Positions 27,582 through 37,337 of a DNA stretch of 64,000 nucleotides are shown one piece after another. Position 1 is the stretch's first letter. Every line of letters begins with the position of its first letter. Origin of the DNA: Haloferax mucosum ATCC BAA-1512 (GTDB taxonomy: Archaea; Halobacteriota; Halobacteria; Halobacteriales; Haloferacaceae); contig NZ_AOLN01000006.1 of assembly GCF_000337815.1 (NCBI RefSeq), positions 1-64,000 on the forward strand, read 5' to 3'. Under the pieces are notes generated by a model. It had not been told where the DNA came from, searched no databases, and saw only the letters and a program-made list of their open reading frames with translations. Both the position numbers and the translations under genes were made by a program.

Positions 27582-29849
27582 ATGGTCGATAATATCGTTG
27601 AAGAGGCCGAAGAACGGCTTCCTGACGCGATTACAGAGAGCTACATGCGTCGGCTCGTCGCCGCGATGCTTCTCGTTTCTGTCCTCGTTTCTGGTGTCGG
27701 AATCGTTCAGTATCAACAGACGGCATCGAGCATCGACGAAGACGCCCGCGCCGACCTCCTCACCGAGGCCGAACGCGAGGCGTTACAGGTGGACTCGTGG
27801 TTCGAAGAACACGAGCGTCTCGCCAGCATCGTCGCCGCCGACCCATCTGTTGGCAGTACTATGGAAGACCGGTCTTCGACGGCGCTCGCACAGGCGAAAT
27901 CCGACATGCCGTCGGATGTCGTGGCGCTCCACTTCGTCAACACCGAAACGACCGAGGTCCTCGGTTCGTCCGAGGACGGGACCGTCGGCACGACACTCTT
28001 CGAGAGCGGCACGCTCCCGCTCCCTGAACGCGCCGACCTCTCCGACGACGGCGTCGAACGAACCACCGTCTTCGTCAAAGACGGGGTTGCCTACATGGGC
28101 TTTGTCGCCCCGCTTCCGTCCATCAAACCCCGCGCAGTCGTTCTCGTCGCCGAGGCGTCGTCTCTCGGCTCTGCACTCGACGGGAGTCGTCTCGAAGGAG
28201 GATTCACGCAACTCGTGACCGAAAACGGGACCGTCTTGTACGACGGCGGCGGTGGCGCGTCGAACGTCGCGTACCCCGCGGCAGACGCCACATCCCTTGA
28301 CGGCGCTTTCGCTGGCGAGACGGGCGTGGCTCGACTCTCGCCGGTCGAAGGATTCGTCTCCTCGCCGCACGTCGTCGCGTACGTGCCGGTTCGCGGCGGT
28401 GACGTGCTTCTCCTGCACGCCCCCGCGAGCAGTGTCTTTTCGCTCTCGCGGAGCGTCGGCTTCCAGATTGCCACGCTTCTGTTTCTCTTTATTGTCGGTC
28501 TCGGTGCGTTCGCGTTCATCATCCGCGGAAACACGGCGATACCCCTCGTCAACCTCGCATCGACCGTCTCCGAACTCCGCAACGGCGACCTCGACGTCGA
28601 ACTCGAAACGACCCGCGACGACGAGTTCGGACAGGTCGTCCGCGGCATCGACAACCTCCGGAACGACCTTCGAGACCAACGCGCCGATGCCCGCGAGTAC
28701 AGCGACGCTATGGCTCGCGCCGCCGACGGCGACCTCTCCGTTCGACTCCCGACCGACTCGAATAGCCGCGATATGACGCTCGTCGCCGAGGGTTACAACG
28801 AGATGATGGACGACATCGAACAGACCGTCGGAACCGTCAAAGCGTTCGGCGAGGACGTCACACGCCTCGCCGACCGCGTCGCATCGCGCGCCGAGGACGT
28901 GTCCACCGCGAGCGAGGAGGTCTCGGGGTCCATCCAGCAGATTTCCGAGGGTGCCAGCGAACAGACAGAGAGCCTGCTGGCCGCGGCCAACGAGATAAAC
29001 GACCTCTCGGCGTCGATTCAACAGATCGCCTCGTCGGCCGACGAACTCGTACGTCTGACCGAGGAAGCGGAAGCACGCTCGCGTGACGGCCAGTCCGCCG
29101 CGACCGACGCGCTCGGCGATATCGACGCGGTTCGCGCCGAGACCGAAGCGACCGTCAGCGAGGTCAACGAACTCGACGAGCGCCTCGAACAGATCGAACA
29201 GATTGTCGAGGTTATCACGGAGATTGCGGAACAGACGGACATCCTCGCGCTCAACGCGAACATCGAGGCGGCCCGGGCGGGCGAGGCCGGCGAAGGCTTC
29301 GCCGTCGTCTCCAACGAAGTCAAGCAGTTGGCACAGGAGACGAAATCCTCCGCGGCGGACATCGAAACGCTCGTCGAAGAGATCGAGAGCCAACGCGACG
29401 CCGTCATCACTCGAATCGAACGGATGCGCGCGCAGGTCGAAGAGAGCGCGACCTCCGTCGATGAGGCGCTTGCGTCCTTCGACGGCATCGTCGAGCGGGT
29501 CGAAGAGACGACCGCGAGCGTCCACGAGATTTCGGACGCGACGAGCAGTCAGGCCGACTCCTCACAGGAGGTGCTGTCGATGACCGACGAGATTGCAGGT
29601 ATCTCCGAGGAGACCACCGCCGAAGCACAGACCGTCTCCGCGGCCGCAGAACAGCAAACCGCCGCGCTCGACGGCGTGAATCAGGACATCCGCGAGCTTT
29701 CGACGAACGTCAACCACCTCGACGACCTCCTCGACGCGTTCGAGGTCGGAACCGACGGCGGAAGCCAGTCACAGACACAGCACTCGGAATCAACCGCTGA
29801 CCACCCCGACGAACACGGCGAACAGGTACAATCGCCGGCGGACGACTGA
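27582..29849 (+). CDS. Methyl-accepting chemotaxis-type transducer with extracellular sensor domain
   Basis: 755 residues. TM1 at about 24-45, an extracellular sensing domain to about 290 (probably Cache-like), TM2 at about 292-315, HAMP to about 365, a second HAMP-like stretch, and a long coiled-coil signalling domain from about 430. The hairpin tip is conserved: [20 protein letters not shown] followed by [20 protein letters not shown] near residues 545-590, the CheA/CheW contact site. The C-terminal tail is polar and Gln/Ser-rich. Signals to the chemotaxis kinase in response to an unknown ligand. A CBS gene follows 2 bp after the stop. Confidence 0.93.
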   Translation: MVDNIVEEAEERLPDAITESYMRRLVAAMLLVSVLVSGVGIVQYQQTASSIDEDARADLLTEAEREALQVDSWFEEHERLASIVAADPSVGSTMEDRSSTALAQAKSDMPSDVVALHFVNTETTEVLGSSEDGTVGTTLFESGTLPLPERADLSDDGVERTTVFVKDGVAYMGFVAPLPSIKPRAVVLVAEASSLGSALDGSRLEGGFTQLVTENGTVLYDGGGGASNVAYPAADATSLDGAFAGETGVARLSPVEGFVSSPHVVAYVPVRGGDVLLLHAPASSVFSLSRSVGFQIATLLFLFIVGLGAFAFIIRGNTAIPLVNLASTVSELRNGDLDVELETTRDDEFGQVVRGIDNLRNDLRDQRADAREYSDAMARAADGDLSVRLPTDSNSRDMTLVAEGYNEMMDDIEQTVGTVKAFGEDVTRLADRVASRAEDVSTASEEVSGSIQQISEGASEQTESLLAAANEINDLSASIQQIASSADELVRLTEEAEARSRDGQSAATDALGDIDAVRAETEATVSEVNELDERLEQIEQIVEVITEIAEQTDILALNANIEAARAGEAGEGFAVVSNEVKQLAQETKSSAADIETLVEEIESQRDAVITRIERMRAQVEESATSVDEALASFDGIVERVEETTASVHEISDATSSQADSSQEVLSMTDEIAGISEETTAEAQTVSAAAEQQTAALDGVNQDIRELSTNVNHLDDLLDAFEVGTDGGSQSQTQHSESTADHPDEHGEQVQSPADD

Positions 29850-29851
29850 CG

Positions 29852-30289
29852 ATGCACGTCGCCGAGATTATGACCGAGGAGGTGGCGACCGCCGATGCGA
29901 AAGACAGTCTCGCCGACTGCGCGCGGACGATGCTCAGCGAGGGCGCGGGTAGTGTCGTCGTCGTCGATGGCGACCGCCCCATCGGTATCGTCACCGAATC
30001 CGACATCCTCCGGGCCGGCATCGAGGCGGACGAACCGCTCTCTGCGCTTCCGGTTCGCGCGAACATGTCGAGTCCCATCAAGTGGGTCCGTCCGGGGTTG
30101 TCAACTCGCGTCGCCGCAGAAAAGATGCGCGAGGAGCGCGTGAAGAAACTCGTCGTGGTCGAAGACATGGAGATGGTCGGTATCGTGACGGTGACCGACA
30201 TCGTGTTCCGCCTCTCGGACGTCGCACAGGACATCGGCGACGTCGTCGGACTCCGAGAAAAGTGGGACTCCGACCGCCGGTTCAGATAG
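29852..30289 (+). CDS. Paired CBS-domain protein
   Basis: 145 residues, two CBS motifs back to back: MHVAEIMTEEVATADAKDSL with VVVDGDRPIGIVTESDILRA, and VRANMSSPIKWVRPG with VVVEDMEMVGIVTVTDIVFR. CBS pairs bind adenosyl nucleotides or S-adenosylmethionine. Starts 2 bp after the transducer stop, so probably co-transcribed with it. That could tie an energy-state readout to taxis, but no direct link is known. Confidence 0.92.
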   Translation: MHVAEIMTEEVATADAKDSLADCARTMLSEGAGSVVVVDGDRPIGIVTESDILRAGIEADEPLSALPVRANMSSPIKWVRPGLSTRVAAEKMREERVKKLVVVEDMEMVGIVTVTDIVFRLSDVAQDIGDVVGLREKWDSDRRFR

Positions 30290-30345
30290 GTGCCAGTCAC
30301 TTTCGCCGAAGAATTCATACGAGTCTCTCGTCTCTACAGTGTCAC

Positions 30346-30825
30346 GTGGAGAAGCAAATAGCGTCGATTCGAGACCGCATCCGGTCGGGTCTCGAACACG
30401 CGGTGGCGGCAGACCACACCCCGCACGAGATCGCCGCGAGCTTTGCGTTCGGCGTGTTCGTCGTGGCGATGCCGACCGCGGGAACCGCGTTCGCGCTGTT
30501 CGCACTCGTCGCGTACTTCGTCGAGCGCGCGAACAAGCTTGCACTCGCCGCCACGCTCGTCGTGTTCAACCCACCGGTCAAGTGGGCCGTCTACGGCGCG
30601 AGTTTCTGGCTCGGGTCGTATCTCCTCGGCCCAGTCCCCGGTGTCTCGGCCGCCGACGTGTCTCTCGACGCCGGGTTCGACATCGTGCTTCGCCAACTGC
30701 TCGGGAATACGGTTCTCGCCGTCGTGCTCGCCATCGTCGGCTACGGTCTCGTCCTGCAACTCGTGTCCGTCTACTGTAACCGGTCCGAACGACTCGGCGC
30801 GATTCGCGCTCCGGCCGACGACTGA
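30346..30825 (+). CDS. DUF2062 family membrane protein
   Basis: 159 residues from GTG 30346; the ATG-initiated longer frames upstream overlap the CBS gene. The DUF2062 pattern is clear: SFAFGVFVVAMPTAGTAFAL followed by FNPPVKWAVYGASFWLGSYL, with about three membrane helices. Function unknown; the domain is found alone or fused to glycosyltransferases in bacteria. Follows the CBS gene by 56 bp. Confidence 0.8.
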   Translation: MEKQIASIRDRIRSGLEHAVAADHTPHEIAASFAFGVFVVAMPTAGTAFALFALVAYFVERANKLALAATLVVFNPPVKWAVYGASFWLGSYLLGPVPGVSAADVSLDAGFDIVLRQLLGNTVLAVVLAIVGYGLVLQLVSVYCNRSERLGAIRAPADD

Positions 30826-30976
30826 GCGACGCTAGCGTCCGGTCGGCAACCGCGTCACCCGCCTTCGAGAAACACCGGGGGAGCCACAGACTGTTCGGAA
30901 CCACTCGGCGGGGGGTACTCTGTGGTCAGGGCACCGCAGTCACCGAAACGTCGTTCGCAGGGCCGCCGTCGGGATG

Positions 30977-33139
30977 TCAATCGGTGTATGTCTTGAACTC
31001 GTAGCCCCACGTCACGTTGTTCGACCCTCGTGGCGGGGGGCTATCGTACGTCACCGAGACGGTATCCGCCCCCTTGTCGGAGACGTAGAAGGCTCCGGCG
31101 GCGTCGGCGCTTTCGGCCCACACGTGGGCGAGTTCCGCGTTGCCGTCGAGTTCGTGCGGAATCTCGAACCGTACTGTACCGTCGCCGCTGGTCGTATAGG
31201 TTCCTGACACTGCAGTCTGATAGCCGAAGTTCTCCCGTACTACGTTCGACTCGCCGTCGCTATCGAGACCGGACGCGAGGTCGTTGCCGACGAACTTGCA
31301 GTCCGTCGAGTCGATTTCGTTGATATCGGCACCGCTGGTGTTGACGAACTGGTTCTGTGCGACGACGACACCGGCCGTTCGGTACACGAGTACCGCGTCG
31401 TTGTCACCGTTGACGACGGTGTTCCCCGTGACGAGTCCGCCCCCGCGGACGAGCAGGCCGCGGTCGGTGAACGTCCTGAAATCGTTGTTCGATACGAGGT
31501 TCCGTCGGCCGCCGACGGCGACGACGTAGGAACCGTCTGTGTTGGAGACGGCGTTTCCGAGCACGCGAACCGTTCCCGAAACCTCGCTTGCGAGGAGTGC
31601 GACACCGGCCACGTCGTCGATTCGGTTGTTCGAGAACTCGAGATCGGTGATTTCGCTAGCGCCCAGTTCTTCGATGATGACGGCGTTGGTTCCGCAAGAC
31701 CGCATCTCGTTTCCGGTGATTGTGATGTTGTCAACAACGTGTCCGTCGGGGATGCGAAATCGGAACACGTTCGAGTCAACGTTGCTGAAGTCACACCCGG
31801 ATATCGTGAGCGAATCGATGGTCGAGATGTTGTCGTAGAAGTCGATTCCTCGACCCGCAATCTTCCGGAAGTGGCACCCATCGACGACCAGCATCTCGGG
31901 GTCGCCGCGGTTCTTGATGGCGTCGCTTGAGAGTCCCCGAAACTCGCAGTCTCGGACGATGGTCGATTCCGCGCCGGATATGATACTCCCGTTCGCGTTC
32001 ACGAAGCGGTTGCCGTCGAACTGAACTACGCCGCCCACGTGCACGTCGGCGTCGTTACGGTAGTACTCGTTCGATTGGAACGTGATGAGCCGAGGCAGAC
32101 CGTCCTCGCGGTTGCCACCGACAGTCGTCCCGTGGTTTCGAAGCTGGTGGAAGACGCTGTTTCGAACGTGGATGTTCCGGACCGCGTCGACGAGCGAAAC
32201 ACCGTACCCGACGCCGCCACCGTCGTAGCCGATGTCGTACATCTCACAGTTCGAGACGGCAGAGAAGACCGTCGAGATGTAGGCGACACCGGCGTAGCCG
32301 AGGTCGTGCATCTTGCAGTTCTCGACGAACACGCGGTTCGCATACGTTGCCGTGACACCCGACCGGTAGGCGTTCTGGTCGCTCCCGATGAACTCCATGT
32401 CGCGCACGACGACGTCTGAGACGGCGTCCAATCCGTGAACGACCGCGTCGTCCGAGGTACGATAGAAGTCGAGTAATCCACCTTCGGAGACTCTGAGGCG
32501 GTCGCTCTCTCCATCGACGGCGGACAACTGATGAATCTCCCCGTAGGGCTGGTTTCGGTAGGCTGTCGTCCGGTCGGAGGTTATCAGCACTAACTGCCCC
32601 TCATCGAACTGCGATGCGTCCACCACGGAGACGGAGTCGTCCCCCTCTTCGAGGTCCGCGGTGATTCGCGTCTCATAACCCCGCTCACCAGAGACCGAGA
32701 ACGCGACGTTCCCCGCGACTTCGATGGTCGTCTGGGTGCCCATCCCTTCGACTATCGTGCCCGAATCGAGTTCGATTTGCTCGGTCGCGACGTAGTGGCC
32801 GTCGTCGATAGCGAGTTTCGAGACGCCAGTGGCAACCGCAGACTGGACGACCGTCGAGAAGTCGTCGTCGCTGGCGATGACTTCGTCGCCGCCGTCTGCA
32901 TGAATGGTGCCGTCGTCGTCTTTCCAGATGACGACATCCACGTTTCGAGACTCCGTAAGCAGGTGGTCGGTCTGTACGAGGGAGCCACGAAACGTCTCTT
33001 CGACTGTTGCGTCTTCGGCCTGTGAGCCGGTTGTCTCCCCCACCTGATTCGGTTCCCGTCTACCAGTGCCACCTCCCACGAATGCAGACCCAGTGAGTTC
33101 GAGCACCTCTCTCCGCAAGAACTCAAGTGTGTTAGTCAT
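30977..33139 (-). CDS. Right-handed parallel beta-helix protein, probably cell-surface
   Basis: 720 residues. From about 90 to 640 the protein is a run of beta-helix turns (NITITGNEM, DLEFSNNRIDD, TVRVLGNAVSN, LVTGNTVVNGD and similar), the pectate-lyase-like fold used for carbohydrate binding or cleavage. The C-terminal 90 residues are a separate beta-rich domain. The N-terminus has a twin-arginine-like RREVLELTGSAFVGG, but the hydrophobic part that should follow is short. Secretion by Tat is therefore likely but not certain. No catalytic residues can be assigned. It lies in the AT-rich surface island with the DUF1616 and GT-C-like genes. A TATA-like CATTAAATA lies about 30 bp upstream. Confidence 0.8.
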   Translation of the reverse strand: MTNTLEFLRREVLELTGSAFVGGGTGRREPNQVGETTGSQAEDATVEETFRGSLVQTDHLLTESRNVDVVIWKDDDGTIHADGGDEVIASDDDFSTVVQSAVATGVSKLAIDDGHYVATEQIELDSGTIVEGMGTQTTIEVAGNVAFSVSGERGYETRITADLEEGDDSVSVVDASQFDEGQLVLITSDRTTAYRNQPYGEIHQLSAVDGESDRLRVSEGGLLDFYRTSDDAVVHGLDAVSDVVVRDMEFIGSDQNAYRSGVTATYANRVFVENCKMHDLGYAGVAYISTVFSAVSNCEMYDIGYDGGGVGYGVSLVDAVRNIHVRNSVFHQLRNHGTTVGGNREDGLPRLITFQSNEYYRNDADVHVGGVVQFDGNRFVNANGSIISGAESTIVRDCEFRGLSSDAIKNRGDPEMLVVDGCHFRKIAGRGIDFYDNISTIDSLTISGCDFSNVDSNVFRFRIPDGHVVDNITITGNEMRSCGTNAVIIEELGASEITDLEFSNNRIDDVAGVALLASEVSGTVRVLGNAVSNTDGSYVVAVGGRRNLVSNNDFRTFTDRGLLVRGGGLVTGNTVVNGDNDAVLVYRTAGVVVAQNQFVNTSGADINEIDSTDCKFVGNDLASGLDSDGESNVVRENFGYQTAVSGTYTTSGDGTVRFEIPHELDGNAELAHVWAESADAAGAFYVSDKGADTVSVTYDSPPPRGSNNVTWGYEFKTYTD

Positions 33140-33258
33140 AGTCTAGGTAATGTGGCATAGAATGTCAATGTATTTAATGGAGTAATTAAGTACTATATAT
33201 GAATCTCTATTTGGTCCGGAACGAACCGCCGTTGACCCGAGCGAAAAGACAGAGCGTG

Positions 33259-34293
33259 CTAGTTCCCGCGAACAGATATCCAGAGTCTGAGCGACTGGTC
33301 AGCGTTCGCACGGGTCGGGTTCGTCGGTGGGTCTCCCGTGTAGAGGAGATACACCACTCGCGCGTTAGTCGCCGGCTGGTTCGGTTCGAGGCGGTGGCGG
33401 ATGCGGGCGGTTTCACCGGGAGCAACGTCTTCTTCGAACGTCCCCAATCGACGCTCTGAGACGACCTGCGCCTCGTTCGGCGTTCGGTTGACACGCTGGT
33501 ACTTCGAGATGACGGTGTAGTTGTGCGGCTCACCCTCTTGGTTAGTCAACGTGACAACGACGGAACGCGACTCACCGACGGTGAAGTTCTGCGGAACGCT
33601 GTTGACGGTGTACGCTCCGGTTTCGTTCTCTCCGACGAGGTAGAACTCGGTGAACTCCTGTCCCGCAGTTTCTGACACAACCAGCGTTCCCGCACTCACA
33701 ACGACGGCGACGAGTGCGACGACCACGAGCAGGTTCAAGACGACGTGACGGTGATTCGTCGCTCCATCGCTCTCGAAGCCGAACGGTGACGACGCGGTGA
33801 CGACGAATTGGCTCTTAAGATGGTCGAAGGCGGGTGCGACGGCGACACCGCCCCGCTGTTCCGGGGGTAGTTGTGCCCGGCGGCCGAACGCAACGAGGAA
33901 GCACGTGCACGTCGCAACCGCGATGGAACCGAGTATCGGGAGAGGCTCCAATCCGAACGGTGTGAATTCGAGGACGAGAACGACGGAACCCACGAGGGCC
34001 GCACTGGCGATAGGCGTGAGCGCGGCTCGCTCCGCCGTAGAGATGATACCACCAGACGCAACCGATGCGGACGGACTCGTTTGCGCCTCGTTCTTCCTGT
34101 CGGAATCCGTGCGACGCTCGGGATACAGCGCGGCGATCAGTCCGTATCCGGGGACGAATGTCAGAAACGGGAGGACGACCCCTGCCCGCACTGGTGTCGG
34201 AGCGTCGGCGAAGACGACCAATGCCGAGACGAGGAGCGTTAGATAGATACCGAATACGATGTCGAGTGTCCACCGGCTAACTAGATTCGTCAT
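33259..34293 (-). CDS. DUF1616 family membrane protein
   Basis: 344 residues. Four predicted helices in the N-terminal half (residues 10-30, 33-53, about 90-115 and about 118-135) and one near 175-200. An extracellular beta-domain follows with GENETGAYTVNSVPQNFTVG, ESRSVVVTLTNQEGEPHNYT and ends RLWISVRGN. Family DUF1616 (archaeal and some bacterial). Often encoded with polysaccharide and glycosylation genes, which fits the neighbours, but no reaction is known. Long acidic and Ser-rich linker near residues 65-85. Confidence 0.85.
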   Translation of the reverse strand: MTNLVSRWTLDIVFGIYLTLLVSALVVFADAPTPVRAGVVLPFLTFVPGYGLIAALYPERRTDSDRKNEAQTSPSASVASGGIISTAERAALTPIASAALVGSVVLVLEFTPFGLEPLPILGSIAVATCTCFLVAFGRRAQLPPEQRGGVAVAPAFDHLKSQFVVTASSPFGFESDGATNHRHVVLNLLVVVALVAVVVSAGTLVVSETAGQEFTEFYLVGENETGAYTVNSVPQNFTVGESRSVVVTLTNQEGEPHNYTVISKYQRVNRTPNEAQVVSERRLGTFEEDVAPGETARIRHRLEPNQPATNARVVYLLYTGDPPTNPTRANADQSLRLWISVRGN

Positions 34294-34314
34294 CTGTCAT
34301 GACCGGCAAGTTCT

Positions 34315-34323
34315 CGATAAATA
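34315..34323 (-). promoter_or_regulatory. TATA box of the DUF1616 gene
   Basis: On the minus strand TATTTATCG, centred about 26 bp before the ATG at 34293. This implies a leaderless transcript and supports that start. Confidence 0.5.
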
Positions 34324-34621
34324 ATCCTTTCTACCAACCATGTGTGAAATCCACATCAGTGGAACGACACTCGGATAGAGAGCCACGCTACCGATTATTT
34401 ACAAAGTAATATTTGACGCCGACAACCCGTTCTTGTTTAAACCATTTTCAAATGAACTATGAAATTTACTATGAATATCTCTGTATTTTGTATCCATTCA
34501 TACGTATGGTGTTATCTTATTGATTGATTTACATCATCGGAATTTAATAAATAACCAATATATTAAACCCGATAGAATTAAGCAAGTGTGCGTTGGCAAA
34601 CATCTATACACTACTCTATCG
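34324..34621. other. AT-rich intergenic region, no gene seen
   Basis: About 300 bp clearly richer in A+T than the rest of the window, between the divergent DUF1616 and GT-C-like genes. Short frames in it have no coding character. Several TATA-like stretches (TTTAAAC near 34436, ATTAAAC near 34562) are present, so the exact promoter of the GT-C-like gene cannot be chosen. Confidence 0.5.
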
Positions 34622-36538
34622 ATGCCGAACTTACCTAACAGAGAGCGCATCTCGAAGTGGCTCGAACACAGACAACTCGACCGCGTCGCCGCCACTCTCG
34701 CGTTCGTCTTCGCCCTCCTTACCCTCCCGCTTCGCTTCGTCGTCCCACACATCTACACGACGACACTGCCCGTTACACTCGCCGTCGCCGCGGGCGTCTA
34801 CCTCTGGACGACGAGACGCGAGGGCGAACTGGATTATCCGTTCCCGACGGTGTCCCAGACCGGCGGCGCGGTACTTGAGTCGCTCGTCCTCTTCGGCGTA
34901 GCCGGACTGTTCTCGATCGGTGCCGTCTGGGGTGAGCGGGCGACTGCCTTCTTCTACCTCGCCAGCGTCGTCGGCGCGCTCGTGTTGGTGCAAATCGTAT
35001 TCGTCTCGGACCGGGCGCTTCGGCCGGGGGTCGTCCTCGTCGAACTGCTCGCTCTCTCGACTGCGGTTCGGTTCGTGGGGCTGTTCTCGGTCGCCGGATT
35101 CGTCGGCATCGACGTGTGGACCCACATGGAGTTCGTCGAGACCATTCGCAGTCAGGGAACGCTCAGCGTGCTGGAGACGAAGTACATCGCCGCGCCGTTG
35201 TACCACCTGCTCGTCAGTGCGGTCGCCGACACGGCGGGCGTCTCGCTTCGCAATGCGCTTTATGTCTCCGTCGGTGCCGTCGCGGTGTTCGCGTCGGTGT
35301 TCGTCTACTTCGGCGCGCGGCGCTTTCTCACTTCGCGCTGGGCGCTCTTTGCGACAGCGCTTTTTATGCTGAGTTCGCAGGTCGTGCGCTGGGGACTCAA
35401 CCTCAAACCGACCAGTCTCGGGTTGGCGTTTTTCGTCCCCGCGATGGTCGTCCTCGTCCGAGTCTTACAGGATGATTTTCACGTGCACGACGTACTGCTG
35501 TTTTGCTTTTTTGCGGTCGCTATCACGGTCACCAACCAGGTGGCCGCATTTATTCTTCTCACGGTCGTCGGCGTCGCGCTCCTCACCCAACTCGTCGCCA
35601 CGAGCGACCGGTTCGTACCCAGTTCGCAACCGACGAACACGGTAGGACTCTTCGCGTTCACCGGGGGCGTCATCACCTTCGACTGGAGTCTCACCCCGTA
35701 CGGTGAGGGAACCTTTACGTCGGTCATGCTCCGACGACTCCGCGACACGCTGTTCGGCGGGGCGGACCGAGCGCTGGAGGTGTCGAGTTCGAAGAATGTC
35801 GCCTCGACCGCCGGAAGCGCGGACACGGCCTTCGTCGAGAAGATAATCGCATACATCGACGTCTTCGGATTCCTGCTGTTGCTCTGTCTCGCCGGGGTCG
35901 GCGGTCTCTATCTCCTGCGACGGCAACAGCGAAGCCACGCCGGAATCTTCCACCTCGGTACCATCTCGTTCATGGCGCTTTTCGTTCTCGTGCTCCCGAT
36001 TCTCGGATTGAGCCTGTTCCTCCCCGGACGCTGGTACGCCTTTATGTACGTCCCGATGGTCGTCGGCGGCGCGCTCGGCGTCCGCCACGCCGTCTACCAC
36101 CTCGACCCGCGGGTGACCGCCGCCGCGCTCGTCCTGTTGGCCGTCGCCGCCCCTGGAATCATGCTGGTCGCCGGACCGGCGACGCCGGACAACCCGGTCT
36201 TCGACTCGAAGCAACAGCGATACGCCTTCACTGAGTCGGAAGTCGATGCCGTCCAGACTATCGGGGACGTCACGAACGAGGAGACGCCACCGATATTCAC
36301 CGACGCTCCCTACACGGCTGTCTTCAGGCGAACCGGTGCTCACCTCGCCGCGCAGATGACGGTTCCACCCGGCGAGTCCGCGACGGACGACCTCGTCGTC
36401 TACCGGTCGTACCAGACCTCTGGTGCGCCCCTACACACCGACTCGGCCCGGCTTGCGTCCGTCTCGCGCAGTCAGGTCTGCGGGCCAGCGCGGAACAAAC
36501 TATATTCGAACGAAGACGTACTGTTGTGTCAGTACTGA
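34622..36538 (+). CDS. Large polytopic membrane protein, GT-C glycosyltransferase-like
   Basis: 638 residues from MPNLPNRERISKWLEHRQLD; the longer frame begins in AT-rich non-coding sequence. About 13 membrane helices, then a C-terminal soluble part of about 100 residues. The loop after helix 6 has GIDVWTHMEFVETI, like the acidic first-loop motif of GT-C enzymes, and KYIAAPLYHLLVSAVADTAG. By architecture a lipid-phosphosugar-dependent transferase or related flippase/polymerase; substrate unknown. Encoded beside DUF1616 and beta-helix genes in what looks like a surface-glycan island. Confidence 0.7.
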   Translation: MPNLPNRERISKWLEHRQLDRVAATLAFVFALLTLPLRFVVPHIYTTTLPVTLAVAAGVYLWTTRREGELDYPFPTVSQTGGAVLESLVLFGVAGLFSIGAVWGERATAFFYLASVVGALVLVQIVFVSDRALRPGVVLVELLALSTAVRFVGLFSVAGFVGIDVWTHMEFVETIRSQGTLSVLETKYIAAPLYHLLVSAVADTAGVSLRNALYVSVGAVAVFASVFVYFGARRFLTSRWALFATALFMLSSQVVRWGLNLKPTSLGLAFFVPAMVVLVRVLQDDFHVHDVLLFCFFAVAITVTNQVAAFILLTVVGVALLTQLVATSDRFVPSSQPTNTVGLFAFTGGVITFDWSLTPYGEGTFTSVMLRRLRDTLFGGADRALEVSSSKNVASTAGSADTAFVEKIIAYIDVFGFLLLLCLAGVGGLYLLRRQQRSHAGIFHLGTISFMALFVLVLPILGLSLFLPGRWYAFMYVPMVVGGALGVRHAVYHLDPRVTAAALVLLAVAAPGIMLVAGPATPDNPVFDSKQQRYAFTESEVDAVQTIGDVTNEETPPIFTDAPYTAVFRRTGAHLAAQMTVPPGESATDDLVVYRSYQTSGAPLHTDSARLASVSRSQVCGPARNKLYSNEDVLLCQY

Positions 36539-36830
36539 GATTCTCCCGCGCGGCGAGGACGATAAGCGTCAGTGACTGTTTCGACTGGCCATCTTCGAAC
36601 GTGCGGAGCGCCTGGATAACCTCGTAGCAGAGGCAGATGAACGTCGTGAGGATGAAAACAGGAGGCAAGAATCAGGAGCTCCGGGCCGACTGGAATCTGG
36701 AGGGACTGCATACCCGTAGTTGTCTCTCAACAGACGCACTGACTGAGCTGTGCCATCGGTTCCGCATTCCGTATCCCGACGGATACACACCCCGCCCACG
36801 TCGAGCGAAACTGCGAAGTGTCAGAAGGCG
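36539..36830. other. Intergenic region with possible decayed membrane gene
   Basis: No intact gene. On the minus strand, starting at about 36711, MQSLQIPVGPELLILA appears and, one frame over, VFILTTFICLCYEVIQALRT. Together they look like a small membrane protein broken by a shift, but no convincing stop follows and the continuation overlaps the GT-C-like gene. Not called as a gene. Confidence 0.35.
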
Positions 36831-36892
36831 GGTTAAGGCAGATTTGGACCTCACTCGCAACGTTTCGCGTTGCTCGTGGGTTCAAATCTGCC
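36831..36892 (-). repeat. Decayed tRNA-Val 3'-end copy with long inverted repeat
   Basis: On the minus strand the end of this element reads CCAAATCTGCCTTAACCCGC, closely matching the T-arm, acceptor stem and trailer of the two intact tRNA-Val genes just to the right (CAAATCTGCCCCAACCCA). The left part GGCAGATTTGGACC (36837-36850) also pairs with GGTTCAAATCTGCC (36879-36892), making a long imperfect hairpin with a TTTCG loop at 36863-36867. Probably a tRNA-derived relic, for example an old integration scar; not a functional tRNA. Confidence 0.6.
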
Positions 36893-36961
36893 GTGGTTGC
36901 GTCACACGACACAGATGCAAGTGACACAGAGGTCTCTCGCGGTCGTTGCGTCGAAGAGAAG

Positions 36962-37036
36962 TGGGTTGGGGCAGATTTGAACTGCCGGCCTCCTCCATGT
37001 CAAGGAGGTGTCATAACCAGACTAGACCACCAACCC
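36962..37036 (-). tRNA. tRNA-Val (anticodon GAC)
   Basis: 75 nt, ending at discriminator A; CCA not encoded. The acceptor stem GGGTTGG pairs with CCAACCC. The anticodon arm CCTCC-TTGACAT-GGAGG gives GAC. The T-arm is GGCAG-TTCAAAT-CTGCC. Identical to the next copy, 46 bp upstream on the same strand. Confidence 0.95.
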
Positions 37037-37082
37037 GATGTGTTGCTGACATCGACCGAACTCCAAAACGTGGGAAGAGAAG

Positions 37083-37157
37083 TGGGTTGGGGCAGATTTG
37101 AACTGCCGGCCTCCTCCATGTCAAGGAGGTGTCATAACCAGACTAGACCACCAACCC
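37083..37157 (-). tRNA. tRNA-Val (anticodon GAC), second identical copy
   Basis: Same 75-nt sequence as the gene at 36962-37036. Both copies are followed by ACTTCTCTTC, so the duplicated unit includes the trailer. The leading copy in transcription is this one. Confidence 0.95.
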
Positions 37158-37337
37158 GGTTACGGTGCTTCCCACGTCCGTTCGGACGTATCTCTCCGTT
37201 ATCCGGGGTTACAATTTAAGCTTTCGAATCGGACCACGTGCGGCGATTCACAGCACAGCACGGCCTCACCGGCTAAGGCTCCAGATTGAGGTCCAAGAGG
37301 CGTGCGCGGAGCCGGCGATTTTCGCCGCCCCGACATG

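Noticed and set aside
36540-36711. Frameshifted small membrane protein on the minus strand
   Set aside because: Two fragments look membrane-like, but there is no proper stop and the continuation runs into the GT-C-like gene. Kept only as a note in the gap entry.
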